The notes under the pieces: generated by a model
Database searches by the model: none
What the model saw: only the letters and a program-made list of their open reading frames with translations
Told to the model about the DNA's origin: nothing
Part shown: one piece after another, positions 1-5,430 of the stretch
Numbering within the stretch: position 1 is the stretch's first letter
How the letters are laid out: the number at the start of each line of letters is the position of its first letter
Translations under genes and position numbers: made by a program
Assembly (NCBI GenBank): GCA_005888425.1
Contig: VAZF01000255.1
Location: 1 to 5,470 of the forward strand
Reading direction: 5' to 3'
From: Alphaproteobacteria bacterium
GTDB taxonomy: Bacteria > Pseudomonadota > Alphaproteobacteria > ATCC43930 > CGMCC-115725
DNA: 5,470 bases

Positions 1-863
1 CCAAGGTCGCCGCGATGAGACCCAGCACGAGCAGCGCGAGCGTGCGCAGGGCAGCGCCGTAGAGCGGCGCGAACGCTTCACTGAGCGGAGCCTCGACAAA
101 GACTCGCCAGCCGAGCTGCGGGATCAGCGCATGCGCGGTCAGTACCGCATGACCGGCGAGATTGTCGGCGGTGCTGACCGCCGCTTGCCCGGGCTGCGGG
201 TTCAATGCGGCGGCGACCTGCGGCAGTTTTGATAAATCGGTGTCGCGCAAGACGAGGCTGATATCGGGGTGCGCGATCAGGCGGCCGCGGCCGTCGACGA
301 CATAGGCGTAGCCGCCCTGGCCGATTTTCAGCGCCGTGATGACGTCCCAGATCAGCTTCAGATTGATCTCGGCGACGGTGACGCCGGCGTTGCGGCCGTC
401 GCGCGCCATTGCCAATGTCATATACGGCTCGGATTCCTTGCGGAAATAGACCGGGCTGAACCAGACGCGGTGTGCCTTGGCTTCGATGAAGGCCGGGCTT
501 TGCGAGAAATCCGCGTCGCTGCCGACCGTGTCCATCGCCAGGCGTGACACTTTGAGCTGCTCCTTGCCTTCGCCGTCGAGCTGCGAGAGCTCGGTGATCG
601 CCGGCACCTGACGCGACAAACTCTGCGATGCGCTGCGCCGCCGATGCCGCCTTCTCCTGCTGCACCCGGACGAGGGCCGCCTTGGTCTCCTGGTAGGAGA
701 ACCAGAAATCGAAGCCGCTATTGATCAAGAGCGCCGCGCCGACCAGCGCGACAAAGATCAGCGCATATTTGCGGAACAGGCGGCGCCGCGGCACTGCAGG
801 CGCAGGCTCGCCGAGCCGGGCCCATCCGGCCGGCGGCGGCGATGTCTCCTCGGCGCTTGCCAC
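1..863 (-). pseudogene. Cache-domain membrane sensor (histidine kinase or cyclase type), 5' part, deletion plus frameshift, 3' end off window
   Basis: Translation starts at a GTG (863-861). The first 82 codons give a proline-rich cytoplasmic tail, a transmembrane helix at about residues 33-49 (starting RKYALIFVALVG) and a membrane-proximal helix ending QRIAEF. From about position 620 the frame is lost: the starting frame becomes arginine/alanine-rich nonsense and stops at 78. The frame with codons starting at 622, 619 and so on gives convincing protein to the window edge (RQVPAITELSQLDGEGKEQL, then WFSPVYFRKESEPYMTLA, IGQGGYAYVVDGRGRLIAHP, and a second hydrophobic helix starting LRTLALLVLGLI). 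This is the periplasmic double-Cache sensory layout known from rhizobial sensor kinases and cyclases; the output domain lies outside the window. From memory of such proteins, about 30 residues normally lie between the helix ending QRIAEF and RQVPAI, so I infer a deletion that is not a multiple of three. A sequencing or assembly error is the alternative. Family call is firm for the Cache sensor, open for the output domain. Confidence 0.75.
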
Positions 864-974
864 CCTTGCCTCGTTCTAACGTTCTGACCCGGCAATTCTA
901 TCGCCGATCGCCGGCTCCGTCTGCCGGCTCTTTGGTCAAAGCGCGACTAGGTTCGATGCTCGGGGTTACCTCTT

Positions 975-1073
975 GTCATTCCGGGGCGCTGCTCAGCCGC
1001 AAACCCGGACTGCATATTCCAGAGGCCGGCGTTTATGGATTCCGGGCCTCGCCTCGGGCGATCCCGGAATGAC
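975..1073. repeat. Nested palindromic intergenic repeat
   Basis: The outer arms are a perfect 11-bp inverted repeat, GTCATTCCGGG at 975-985 and CCCGGAATGAC at 1063-1073. Inside lies a second inverted repeat, CCCGGACTGCATA at 1004-1016 against TATGGATTCCGGG at 1034-1046, matching at 11 of 13 positions around a 17-base loop. Arms beginning TCATTCCGGG with an inner CCCGGA/TCCGGG pair are, from general knowledge, a very abundant dispersed intergenic repeat in Bradyrhizobium and relatives. Transcribed on either strand, it would fold into a long imperfect hairpin. It sits between the small membrane ORF and the sensor gene, so it could attenuate read-through or simply be a non-autonomous mobile remnant. 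No ORF of its own is visible. Confidence 0.75.
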
Positions 1074-1094
1074 CATTGCGGGCAGGGTGGAGAA

Positions 1095-1262
1095 CTAATG
1101 GAACAGGCCGCCGACGCTGCCGAGGCTCCATCCGACGCTGAGCAGGACGCTGATGCCGGTCAACAGCAGCAGCACCATGCCGCGGCCGCGCACCGAAGTC
1201 GGCAGCATCAGCGCGGCGACCCATGTCGCCGCAAAGGCCAGCAACGTTTCCGCTCCGCTCAT
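1095..1262 (-). CDS. Small hypothetical two-helix membrane protein (55 aa)
   Basis: ATG at 1262-1260 and TAG at 1097-1095 enclose 55 codons. The product starts MSGAETLLAFAATWVAALML, has a short polar turn with SVRGRG at about residues 23-28, then a second hydrophobic stretch at about 29-47 and ends GSVGGLFH. This reads as two membrane-spanning helices joined by a positively charged loop, which would place both ends on the periplasmic side under the positive-inside rule. The ribosome binding site is weak (a GGGAT a few bases upstream). I do not recognise a named family. The amino-acid composition is much more protein-like than the arginine-rich alternatives in the other frames, which favours a real gene. 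It has the same orientation as nudC (145 bp upstream) and the sensor (231 bp downstream). Function unknown. Confidence 0.55.
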   Translation of the reverse strand: MSGAETLLAFAATWVAALMLPTSVRGRGMVLLLLTGISVLLSVGWSLGSVGGLFH

Positions 1263-1380
1263 GGCGATCCCGCGAGAAGCAAGAGCAGCGGTTTAAGGCC
1301 GCGTTATTCTTAACGCAAGCTGAGAAGGCCCGAAAACGCCAGAGTTTTCCGTGGTTTTAGGGGCAAACTCGAAGCAGCCG

Positions 1381-1414
1381 GAGTGTCAGATCAGTCGGAG
1401 CGTCAGATCAGTCG
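1381..1414. repeat. 17-bp tandem duplication across the nudC stop codon
   Basis: GAGTGTCAGATCAGTCG at 1381-1397 is followed directly by GAGCGTCAGATCAGTCG at 1398-1414, one mismatch in 17. The second copy holds the nudC stop codon (1410-1408) and its last codons, so the 3' end of the gene has been copied into the downstream flank. Confidence 0.8.
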
Positions 1415-2391
1415 GCGCGTTCGGCGAGCCAGTCCTCGATCATGCGGCGGGCGATCGAGTCGCGGCGCGGCAGCCGGAACTCGTCGTCATCGGTATGGCT
1501 CAATAGCCAACCGCGCTCGAACCAGCGGGCGTCCTCCAGTTCGCCGTAATCGACGCTGACCTCGGTCGTGGCTGCCGCGGCGTAAAAGCCGAGCATGATG
1601 TTGGCCGGAAACGGCCAGGGCTGCGACGAATGGTAATGCACCGCGGCGACCTCGATCGCGGTCTCTTCGCGCACCTCGCGCGCGACTGCGTCTTCGAGGC
1701 TTTCGCCTGGCTCAACGAAGCCGGCCAATGTCGAATACATGCCGGGTAGCGGAAAATTCTTATTGCGGCCGAGGAGCGCGCGGTCACCGTCGGTCACCAG
1801 CATGATGACCGCCGGGTCGGTGCGCGGGAAATGCATCGTGTGGCAGGCCGGATCGGTGCAGCGCCGCATATGTCCGGCCTCTTCGCTGCGCGTCGGGCAG
1901 CCGCAGAGGCCGCAGAAGCGGTGCCGCGAATGCCAGAACAGCATGGCGCGCGCGAATGCCAGGAGCGAGCCTTCGCGGCGTTCGAGCCGGCCGGCCAATT
2001 GCCGCAAATCGGCAAACCGCACGCCCGCCTCGGCTATGCCGGCTGCCGCCAGGGCTGGCGAGCGCACCATCTCGAGCGGCGCTTCGATCGCCGACACGTC
2101 GAACGCGAAATGCGCCCGTTCGTCGATGAGGCCGAGAAATACGAATTGCCCGTGGGCCAGCCGTTCGTCGACGTCGCCGATCTCACCGAAGACGGAGACG
2201 ACGCCTTCGACCGTGATCGACGCGGCGCGCGGCTCGCTGTCGTCAAGCTCGATGACCAGGTTCTGGTTGCGCCAGACCGGGATGAACACGCTCGCGGGAT
2301 CGAGCACGCGCTCGCGGATCCAGTCGGGTTCGCGTCGGCGCAGTCCGGCCCGCTCGAAACCGGGATGAGCATAGTAGTTCGGCGCTCGCAT
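1408..2391 (-). CDS. nudC: NAD(+)/NADH diphosphatase, Nudix hydrolase family
   Basis: Hydrolyses NAD(H) to NMN(H) and AMP; family members also remove NAD caps from RNA 5' ends. It is a cytoplasmic, metal-dependent enzyme. Numbering from the ATG at 2391 (327 aa), the order is: an N-terminal NUDIX-like domain (to about 140), a four-cysteine zinc ribbon with C160, C163, C178 and C183 (CGLCG and CTDPAC), then the catalytic Nudix domain with its box at 224-246 (GFVEPGE, then REVREE). The SQPWPFP motif at 256-262 is the signature separating NADH pyrophosphatases from other Nudix enzymes. The box ends EETAI rather than the usual EExGI, so its last glycine is alanine; the glutamates that bind metal are intact. 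The frame is open further to a TTG at 2427, adding 12 residues. Neither start has a clear Shine-Dalgarno sequence; I prefer the ATG because the extra residues look unlike the rest. Divergent from rfbC. Family assignment is very secure. Confidence 0.95.
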   Translation of the reverse strand: MRAPNYYAHPGFERAGLRRREPDWIRERVLDPASVFIPVWRNQNLVIELDDSEPRAASITVEGVVSVFGEIGDVDERLAHGQFVFLGLIDERAHFAFDVSAIEAPLEMVRSPALAAAGIAEAGVRFADLRQLAGRLERREGSLLAFARAMLFWHSRHRFCGLCGCPTRSEEAGHMRRCTDPACHTMHFPRTDPAVIMLVTDGDRALLGRNKNFPLPGMYSTLAGFVEPGESLEDAVAREVREETAIEVAAVHYHSSQPWPFPANIMLGFYAAAATTEVSVDYGELEDARWFERGWLLSHTDDDEFRLPRRDSIARRMIEDWLAERAD

Positions 2392-2446
2392 CGCCGAAGA
2401 CTGGCACAGCGCATGAGAGGGGGGCAAGCCGGCCCGTAACGGATTT

Positions 2447-2464
2447 AGGCGGGTCCTGCCGCCT
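2447..2464. promoter_or_regulatory. Perfect dyad in the nudC-rfbC divergent region
   Basis: AGGCGG, six bases, then CCGCCT form a perfect 6-bp inverted repeat. It lies in the 190-bp region between the two divergent starts, about 56 bases upstream of the nudC ATG, so it could be a leader hairpin for nudC or a protein-binding dyad. No U-run follows on either strand, so it is not a typical terminator. Function is inferred from position only. Confidence 0.3.
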
Positions 2465-2484
2465 CGAACCTTTTAACATTTGTC

Positions 2485-2503
2485 GGCGATGATTAAGATC
2501 GCC
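2485..2503. promoter_or_regulatory. Second dyad (GGCGAT-N7-ATCGCC) upstream of rfbC
   Basis: GGCGAT at 2485-2490 and ATCGCC at 2498-2503 are a perfect 6-bp inverted repeat with an AT-rich 7-base centre (GATTAAG). The geometry resembles an operator for a dimeric regulator placed between divergent promoters. I could not define convincing -35/-10 elements around it, so a regulatory role is only suggested. Confidence 0.3.
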
Positions 2504-2581
2504 ATTACGCAGCCGGCCGATTGTAAACGCATCGAGCCTTCAATGGCTGCGCGTTGCTGCGCATTTGAAAGACGTCGCCCG

Positions 2582-3139
2582 ATGCAAGTCCTCGCCACTG
2601 CGATTCCTGACGTAAAGGAGGTAAAGCCGGTCCGCCGGTTTGACCCGCGCGGGTTTTTTTCCGAGATCTTCCGGGAGGACTTATTGCGGCAGCACGGGAT
2701 CGCGTCGCCTTTCGTCCAGGAAAACCTGTCACTCTCGGCTGATCGCGGCGTGGTGCGCGGGCTGCATTTTCAGATCCCGCCGCAGGCACAGGCAAAGCTG
2801 GTGCGCGTTGCCGCCGGCTCGATATTCGATGTCGCGGTCGATATCCGGCACGGCTCACCAACCTACGGGCATCATGTCGGTGTCATGCTCAGCGCCGCGG
2901 AAGGCAACCAACTCTATATTCCCGAGGGGTTTGCCCACGGGTTCTGCACGCTCGAGCCCAACACCGAGGTCGTCTACAAGGTGAACCGCTACTATTCGCC
3001 CGAGCACGACCGCGGGCTGCGGTGGGACGATTCCGCGCTCGCCATCGCTTGGCCGGTCGAGGAGGAAAAAGCGTTGCTGTCGGACAAGGATCGCCGGCAG
3101 CCGATGTTCGCGGAATTGCTGCGCCATTTCGATTATTGA
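2582..3139 (+). CDS. rfbC: dTDP-4-dehydrorhamnose 3,5-epimerase
   Basis: Epimerises dTDP-4-keto-6-deoxy-D-glucose at C3 and C5, the third step of dTDP-L-rhamnose synthesis, in the cytoplasm. The ATG at 2582 gives 185 aa, the usual family length; an in-frame TTG at 2480 would add 34 residues unlike the family N-terminus and is rejected. The cupin-fold enzyme is complete. FDPRGFFSEIF at 20-30 is a substrate-binding stretch; RGLHFQ places the catalytic histidine at H62; VAVDIRHGSPTYG and the YIPEGFAHGF motif at 112-121 are family hallmarks; Y132 in VVYKVNRYYSPEHDRG is the expected catalytic acid; and LLSDKDRRQP near the C-terminus carries the aspartate that pairs with the histidine. Only a weak ribosome binding site (GAAAGAC, 2567-2573) is seen. 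It is 15 bp upstream of rfbD and almost certainly co-transcribed with it. Secure. Confidence 0.96.
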   Translation: MQVLATAIPDVKEVKPVRRFDPRGFFSEIFREDLLRQHGIASPFVQENLSLSADRGVVRGLHFQIPPQAQAKLVRVAAGSIFDVAVDIRHGSPTYGHHVGVMLSAAEGNQLYIPEGFAHGFCTLEPNTEVVYKVNRYYSPEHDRGLRWDDSALAIAWPVEEEKALLSDKDRRQPMFAELLRHFDY

Positions 3140-3154
3140 GCGGCTCGTCTCTCG

Positions 3155-4045
3155 ATGAAACTTCTTGTGCTCGGCGCCGCCGGTCAGATCGGACATGAGC
3201 TGTGCCGACGAGTGTGGCCGGCGGATTACCGGATTGCGGGCGTCGATCGCGCCGAGGTCGACATCACCCGGCAAGAAGCGGTTGCCGACACGCTGCGGCA
3301 GGAGCGGCCCGATATCGTTATCAACGCTGCCGCGTACACCGCGGTCGATCGCGCCGAGAGCGAGCCGGACGTCGCCTGGGCGGTTAATGCTGCCGGACCC
3401 GGCCATTTGGCTGTCGGCTGTGAGACGGCCGGTATTCCGCTGGTCCACATCTCGACCGATTACGTGTTCGACGGCCGCAAAGAAGCGCCCTATCGCGAGG
3501 ATGATCCGGTGAACCCGCTTGGGGTTTACGGCCGCAGCAAGGAAGCGGGAGACCGCGCCGTTCGGGAAGGACTGCCGGAACACGTCATCGTGCGCACGGC
3601 ATGGGTTTACAGCGCGCAGGGCCACAATTTTGCCAGGACGATGTTGCGGCTCGCCGCCGACCGCCCGGTGTTGCGCGTCGTCGCCGACCAGATCGGCTCG
3701 CCGACCAGCGCCGCCGATGCCGCGGCTGCGATCGCCACGATCGTGCAGCGCCTCGCCGCCGGCGATCGGAATTGGGGCACGTACAATTTTGCGGGCGCCG
3801 GCGCGGTCAGCTGGCACGGCTTTGCCGAGGCGATCTTTGAGTTGGCCTCCCCCTGGCGGGGCGCGCCGCCGAGGGTCGACGCGATCACGACCGCCGAATA
3901 CCCGACCCCAGCACAGCGTCCCGCCAATTCGGTGCTCGATTGCCGCCTTATCCGCGAGGTGTTCGGGATCGAGCCGCGGCCCTGGCGCGAAGCGCTCGCT
4001 GAGGTCATCCGCGAACTGTACGAGACCGTGAGCCCGAGCGCCTGA
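3155..4045 (+). CDS. rfbD: dTDP-4-dehydrorhamnose reductase
   Basis: Reduces dTDP-4-keto-L-rhamnose to dTDP-L-rhamnose with NAD(P)H, the final step of the pathway that supplies rhamnose to lipopolysaccharide, exopolysaccharide or other glycans. The 296-aa product is full length for this extended-SDR family. The Rossmann glycine motif is G7-AA-G10-QI-G13; the aspartate-rich turn is D31 with VDIT downstream; AAAYTAVDRAESE at 58-70 is a family hallmark; STDYVFDG at 100-107 supplies the catalytic Thr/Ser; and YGRSK at 125-129 is the YxxxK pair. SPTSAADAA at 182-190 and the PRPWREALAEVI tail also fit. No residue expected for activity appears to be missing. Translation begins 15 bp after the rfbC stop with no strong Shine-Dalgarno, consistent with translational coupling. 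rfbA and rfbB are not next to it on either side. Secure. Confidence 0.96.
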   Translation: MKLLVLGAAGQIGHELCRRVWPADYRIAGVDRAEVDITRQEAVADTLRQERPDIVINAAAYTAVDRAESEPDVAWAVNAAGPGHLAVGCETAGIPLVHISTDYVFDGRKEAPYREDDPVNPLGVYGRSKEAGDRAVREGLPEHVIVRTAWVYSAQGHNFARTMLRLAADRPVLRVVADQIGSPTSAADAAAAIATIVQRLAAGDRNWGTYNFAGAGAVSWHGFAEAIFELASPWRGAPPRVDAITTAEYPTPAQRPANSVLDCRLIREVFGIEPRPWREALAEVIRELYETVSPSA

Positions 4046-4060
4046 GTTACTCGCGCATGC

Positions 4061-4087
4061 GCCCTCCCCCGCGTCGTGGGAGAGGGC
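4061..4087. terminator. GC-rich hairpin between convergent rfbD and SDR genes
   Basis: GCCCTCCCCC at 4061-4070 pairs with GGGAGAGGGC at 4078-4087 at nine of ten positions around the loop GCGTCGT. It lies 15 bp after the rfbD stop and 9 bp beyond the SDR stop, the right place for a bidirectional terminator. No T-run follows on either strand, so intrinsic termination would be inefficient. CCCTCCCC/GGGAGAGGG hairpins are also common dispersed intergenic repeats in this group of bacteria. Confidence 0.5.
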
Positions 4088-4096
4088 AGTCTCAGC

Positions 4097-4882
4097 TCAG
4101 CCCATCGTCGAGTTGAAGGCGCCGCCGTCGAGCAGCAGGTTCTGCCCGACGATAAATCCGGACGACGCAGCGCACAGAAAGGCGCAGGCGTCGCCGAATT
4201 CCTTGGGATCGCCAACCCGGCCCGTCGGGTTCGTCGCCCCGCGCTTCCCCAGCATCTCCTCGAACGAGATATTCTGACGCCGCGCCTCGTATTCGATGCC
4301 GGAGCGCAGCCGGTCCGTCAGGAACGGGCCGGGGAGAAGCCCGTTGATCGTGACGTTGTACTTTGCGACTTGGCGCGCGAGACCGGCACAGAACGCGGTC
4401 AGCCCGGCTCGGGCGCCGTTCGACATACCGAGATTGGGGATCGGCGATTTCACCGAACCTGAGGTGATATTGACGATGCGGCCGAATTTGCGCTCACACA
4501 TGCCGTCGACCGTCGCCTTGATCAGCATGATCGGCGTCAGCATGTTGGCGTTGACCGCCTTCTGCCAGTCCTCGACCGACCATTCCCGGAAATCGCCGTG
4601 CGGCGGCCCGCCGCAATTATTGACGAGAATGTCAGGGTTGGGACAGGCGGCGAGCGCCGCCTGACGGCCCGCCTCGGTCGAGATGTCGCCGGCAATCGGG
4701 GTCACCTTGGCGCCGGTTTCCTTGCGGAACTCCGCTGCGGTTTGATACAGCGTTTCCTTCGTACGCGCGGTGATGACGAGTTCGACCCCGGCTCGCCCCA
4801 GCGCCATCGCGCAGGCTCGCCCGAGCCCTTTGCTCGCCGCGCAAACAATCGCCTTCCGGCCGGATATGCCAAGATCGAGCAT
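4097..4882 (-). CDS. SDR-family oxidoreductase, ketoacyl-ACP-reductase-like, atypical active site
   Basis: A 261-aa short-chain dehydrogenase/reductase, the normal length for a classical SDR. The start at 4882 is fixed by a strong Shine-Dalgarno, AAGGGAGGA at 4894-4886; the frame stays open upstream to 5185 but the extra residues are not SDR-like. The nucleotide-binding turn reads CAASKGLG at 14-21 (usual TGxxxGxG), NNCGG at 88-92 replaces NNAG, and ITSGS at 139-143 gives the catalytic serine S141. Thirteen residues on, where Tyr is expected, is S154, and the usual Lys is R158 (GMSNGARAG). The loop N-GLLPGPFLTDRL after the active site and the LLLDGG near the C-terminus are standard. From known family descriptions this matches the 'BKR-like' SDR subgroup whose members lack a perfect catalytic tetrad. 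Substrate unknown; it may bind NAD(P) without acting as an ordinary reductase. Convergent with rfbD and divergent from the cupredoxin gene, so it appears to be transcribed alone. Confidence 0.9.
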   Translation of the reverse strand: MLDLGISGRKAIVCAASKGLGRACAMALGRAGVELVITARTKETLYQTAAEFRKETGAKVTPIAGDISTEAGRQAALAACPNPDILVNNCGGPPHGDFREWSVEDWQKAVNANMLTPIMLIKATVDGMCERKFGRIVNITSGSVKSPIPNLGMSNGARAGLTAFCAGLARQVAKYNVTINGLLPGPFLTDRLRSGIEYEARRQNISFEEMLGKRGATNPTGRVGDPKEFGDACAFLCAASSGFIVGQNLLLDGGAFNSTMG

Positions 4883-4885
4883 CTC

Positions 4886-4894
4886 TCCTCCCTT
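4886..4894 (-). promoter_or_regulatory. Strong ribosome binding site of the SDR gene
   Basis: On the minus strand AAGGGAGGA lies three bases before the ATG at 4882. It is the best Shine-Dalgarno match in the window and decides the start against the long upstream open frame. Confidence 0.75.
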
Positions 4895-4978
4895 GCTTGA
4901 AGCCGTGTTGATGAGGTCTGAGCGGTTATAGCCGAGATATCCGGAGCCGGCATTGTTTGCCGACAGGGGGATGCGCTC

Positions 4979-5011
4979 GCTCTCGGCGATTTTGTGCTCT
5001 CGGCGATTTTG
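4979..5011. repeat. 17-bp-period tandem duplication in the SDR-cupredoxin divergent region
   Basis: GCTCTCGGCGATTTTG occurs exactly at 4979-4994 and again at 4996-5011, one base apart, giving a 17-bp period. It lies near the middle of the 214-bp non-coding stretch between the two divergent starts, so it could alter promoter spacing or duplicate a binding site for either gene. I see no other clear element there. Confidence 0.8.
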
Positions 5012-5096
5012 CACACTCCGGCTGCGCAAATTGGGGTTGCGGCTGAGGCTTGCCCTCGATAGGTTGCGAGCGATTATCAATTGCAGGCTTCTGGAG

Positions 5097-5420
5097 ATGC
5101 GCTCGCTTACCCTTGCCGTCCTTTTTGCGTTGTTCGGCTCCGTCTCGGCCGCGGCGGATCCCGGCCCGATCGCGATTACGATCAAGGATCACGCTTTTGT
5201 GCCGGCCGAGGTGAAAATTCCGGCCGGCGCCAAGGTGGAACTGACGATCCGCAACGAGCAGGCAGTCCCGGCCGAGTTCGAGAGCGCGTCGCTGCATCGT
5301 GAAAAGGTCGTATCACCGGGAAGCGCGATCAGCGTCTATGTCGGCCCGCTGCAGCGCGGGCGCTATGAGTTCTTTGACGATTTCCATCCCGCGACCCGCG
5401 GCGTCGTCGTCGTGGAGTAG
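5097..5420 (+). CDS. Secreted cupredoxin-fold protein of an iron-uptake operon (FtrB-like)
   Basis: The 107-aa product opens with a signal peptide (MRSLTLAVLFALFGSVSA, cleavage probably near residues 18-20), so it should work in the periplasm. The mature part, about 88 residues, fits a single cupredoxin domain: IAITIKDHAFVPAEVKIPAG, a central strand with VELTIRNEQ, and EFFDDFHPATRG near the C-terminus. The mature protein has no Cys and no Met, so a classical blue type-1 copper site is impossible; H32, H67 and H97 with nearby acidic residues (E62, E69, D94, D95) are the candidate metal ligands. Cupredoxins of this kind precede FTR1 permeases, as in FtrABCD of Brucella and Bordetella, where the cupredoxin is thought to assist oxidation or hand-over of ferrous iron. 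The permease starts 10 bp after this stop. I chose the ATG at 5097 because it begins the signal peptide; the GGAG abutting it is too close for an ideal ribosome binding site, and an in-frame TTG at 5064 is possible. Confidence 0.85.
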   Translation: MRSLTLAVLFALFGSVSAAADPGPIAITIKDHAFVPAEVKIPAGAKVELTIRNEQAVPAEFESASLHREKVVSPGSAISVYVGPLQRGRYEFFDDFHPATRGVVVVE

Positions 5421-5423
5421 GAG
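5419..5423 (+). promoter_or_regulatory. Ribosome binding site of the FTR1 gene
   Basis: AGGAG overlaps the last two bases of the cupredoxin stop codon and sits seven bases before the GTG at 5431. The optimal spacing supports the GTG as the start and implies translational coupling of the two genes. Confidence 0.65.
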
Positions 5424-5430
5424 CGGCGGG

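Noticed and set aside
1301..1316. GCGTTA-TTCT-TAACGC dyad upstream of the small membrane ORF as an operator, and GAAAAC/GTTTTC at 1332-1349 as the nudC terminator
   Set aside because: Both stems are only six base pairs and AT-rich, neither has a proper T-run, and no -35/-10 pair could be placed around them, so they are noted but not annotated.
1739..2439. Two overlapping open frames of about 200 residues on the plus strand within nudC
   Set aside because: Both are antisense to nudC, with Arg/Ser/Pro-rich or Arg/Ala-rich composition and no motif; nudC has conserved motifs throughout this interval.
2480..2581. 34-residue upstream extension of rfbC from a TTG
   Set aside because: Family proteins start close to the MQVLATAIPD segment, and 185 residues is the normal length.
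2855..3817. 320-residue open frame on the minus strand opposite rfbC and rfbD
   Set aside because: It is fully antisense to two well-supported genes, is rich in Arg, Gly and Ala, and has no recognisable domain. It is a by-product of GC-biased codon use.
4925..4930. TATAAC on the minus strand as a -10 box for the SDR gene
   Set aside because: No acceptable -35 element lies 16-18 bases upstream of it.
5050..5077. TTGCCC-N16-GATTAT as a sigma-70-like promoter for the cupredoxin gene
   Set aside because: The match is modest and would leave only a very short leader before the ATG; such matches are expected by chance, so I did not list it as a feature.
4883..5185. N-terminal extension of the SDR gene by about 101 residues
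   Set aside because: The extension overlaps the cupredoxin gene on the other strand, has low-complexity non-SDR sequence, and a strong Shine-Dalgarno directly precedes the internal ATG at 4882.
4926..5297. 123-residue open frame on the minus strand opposite the cupredoxin gene
   Set aside because: Arg/Gln-rich without any domain, and the opposite strand encodes a clear signal peptide and cupredoxin fold.
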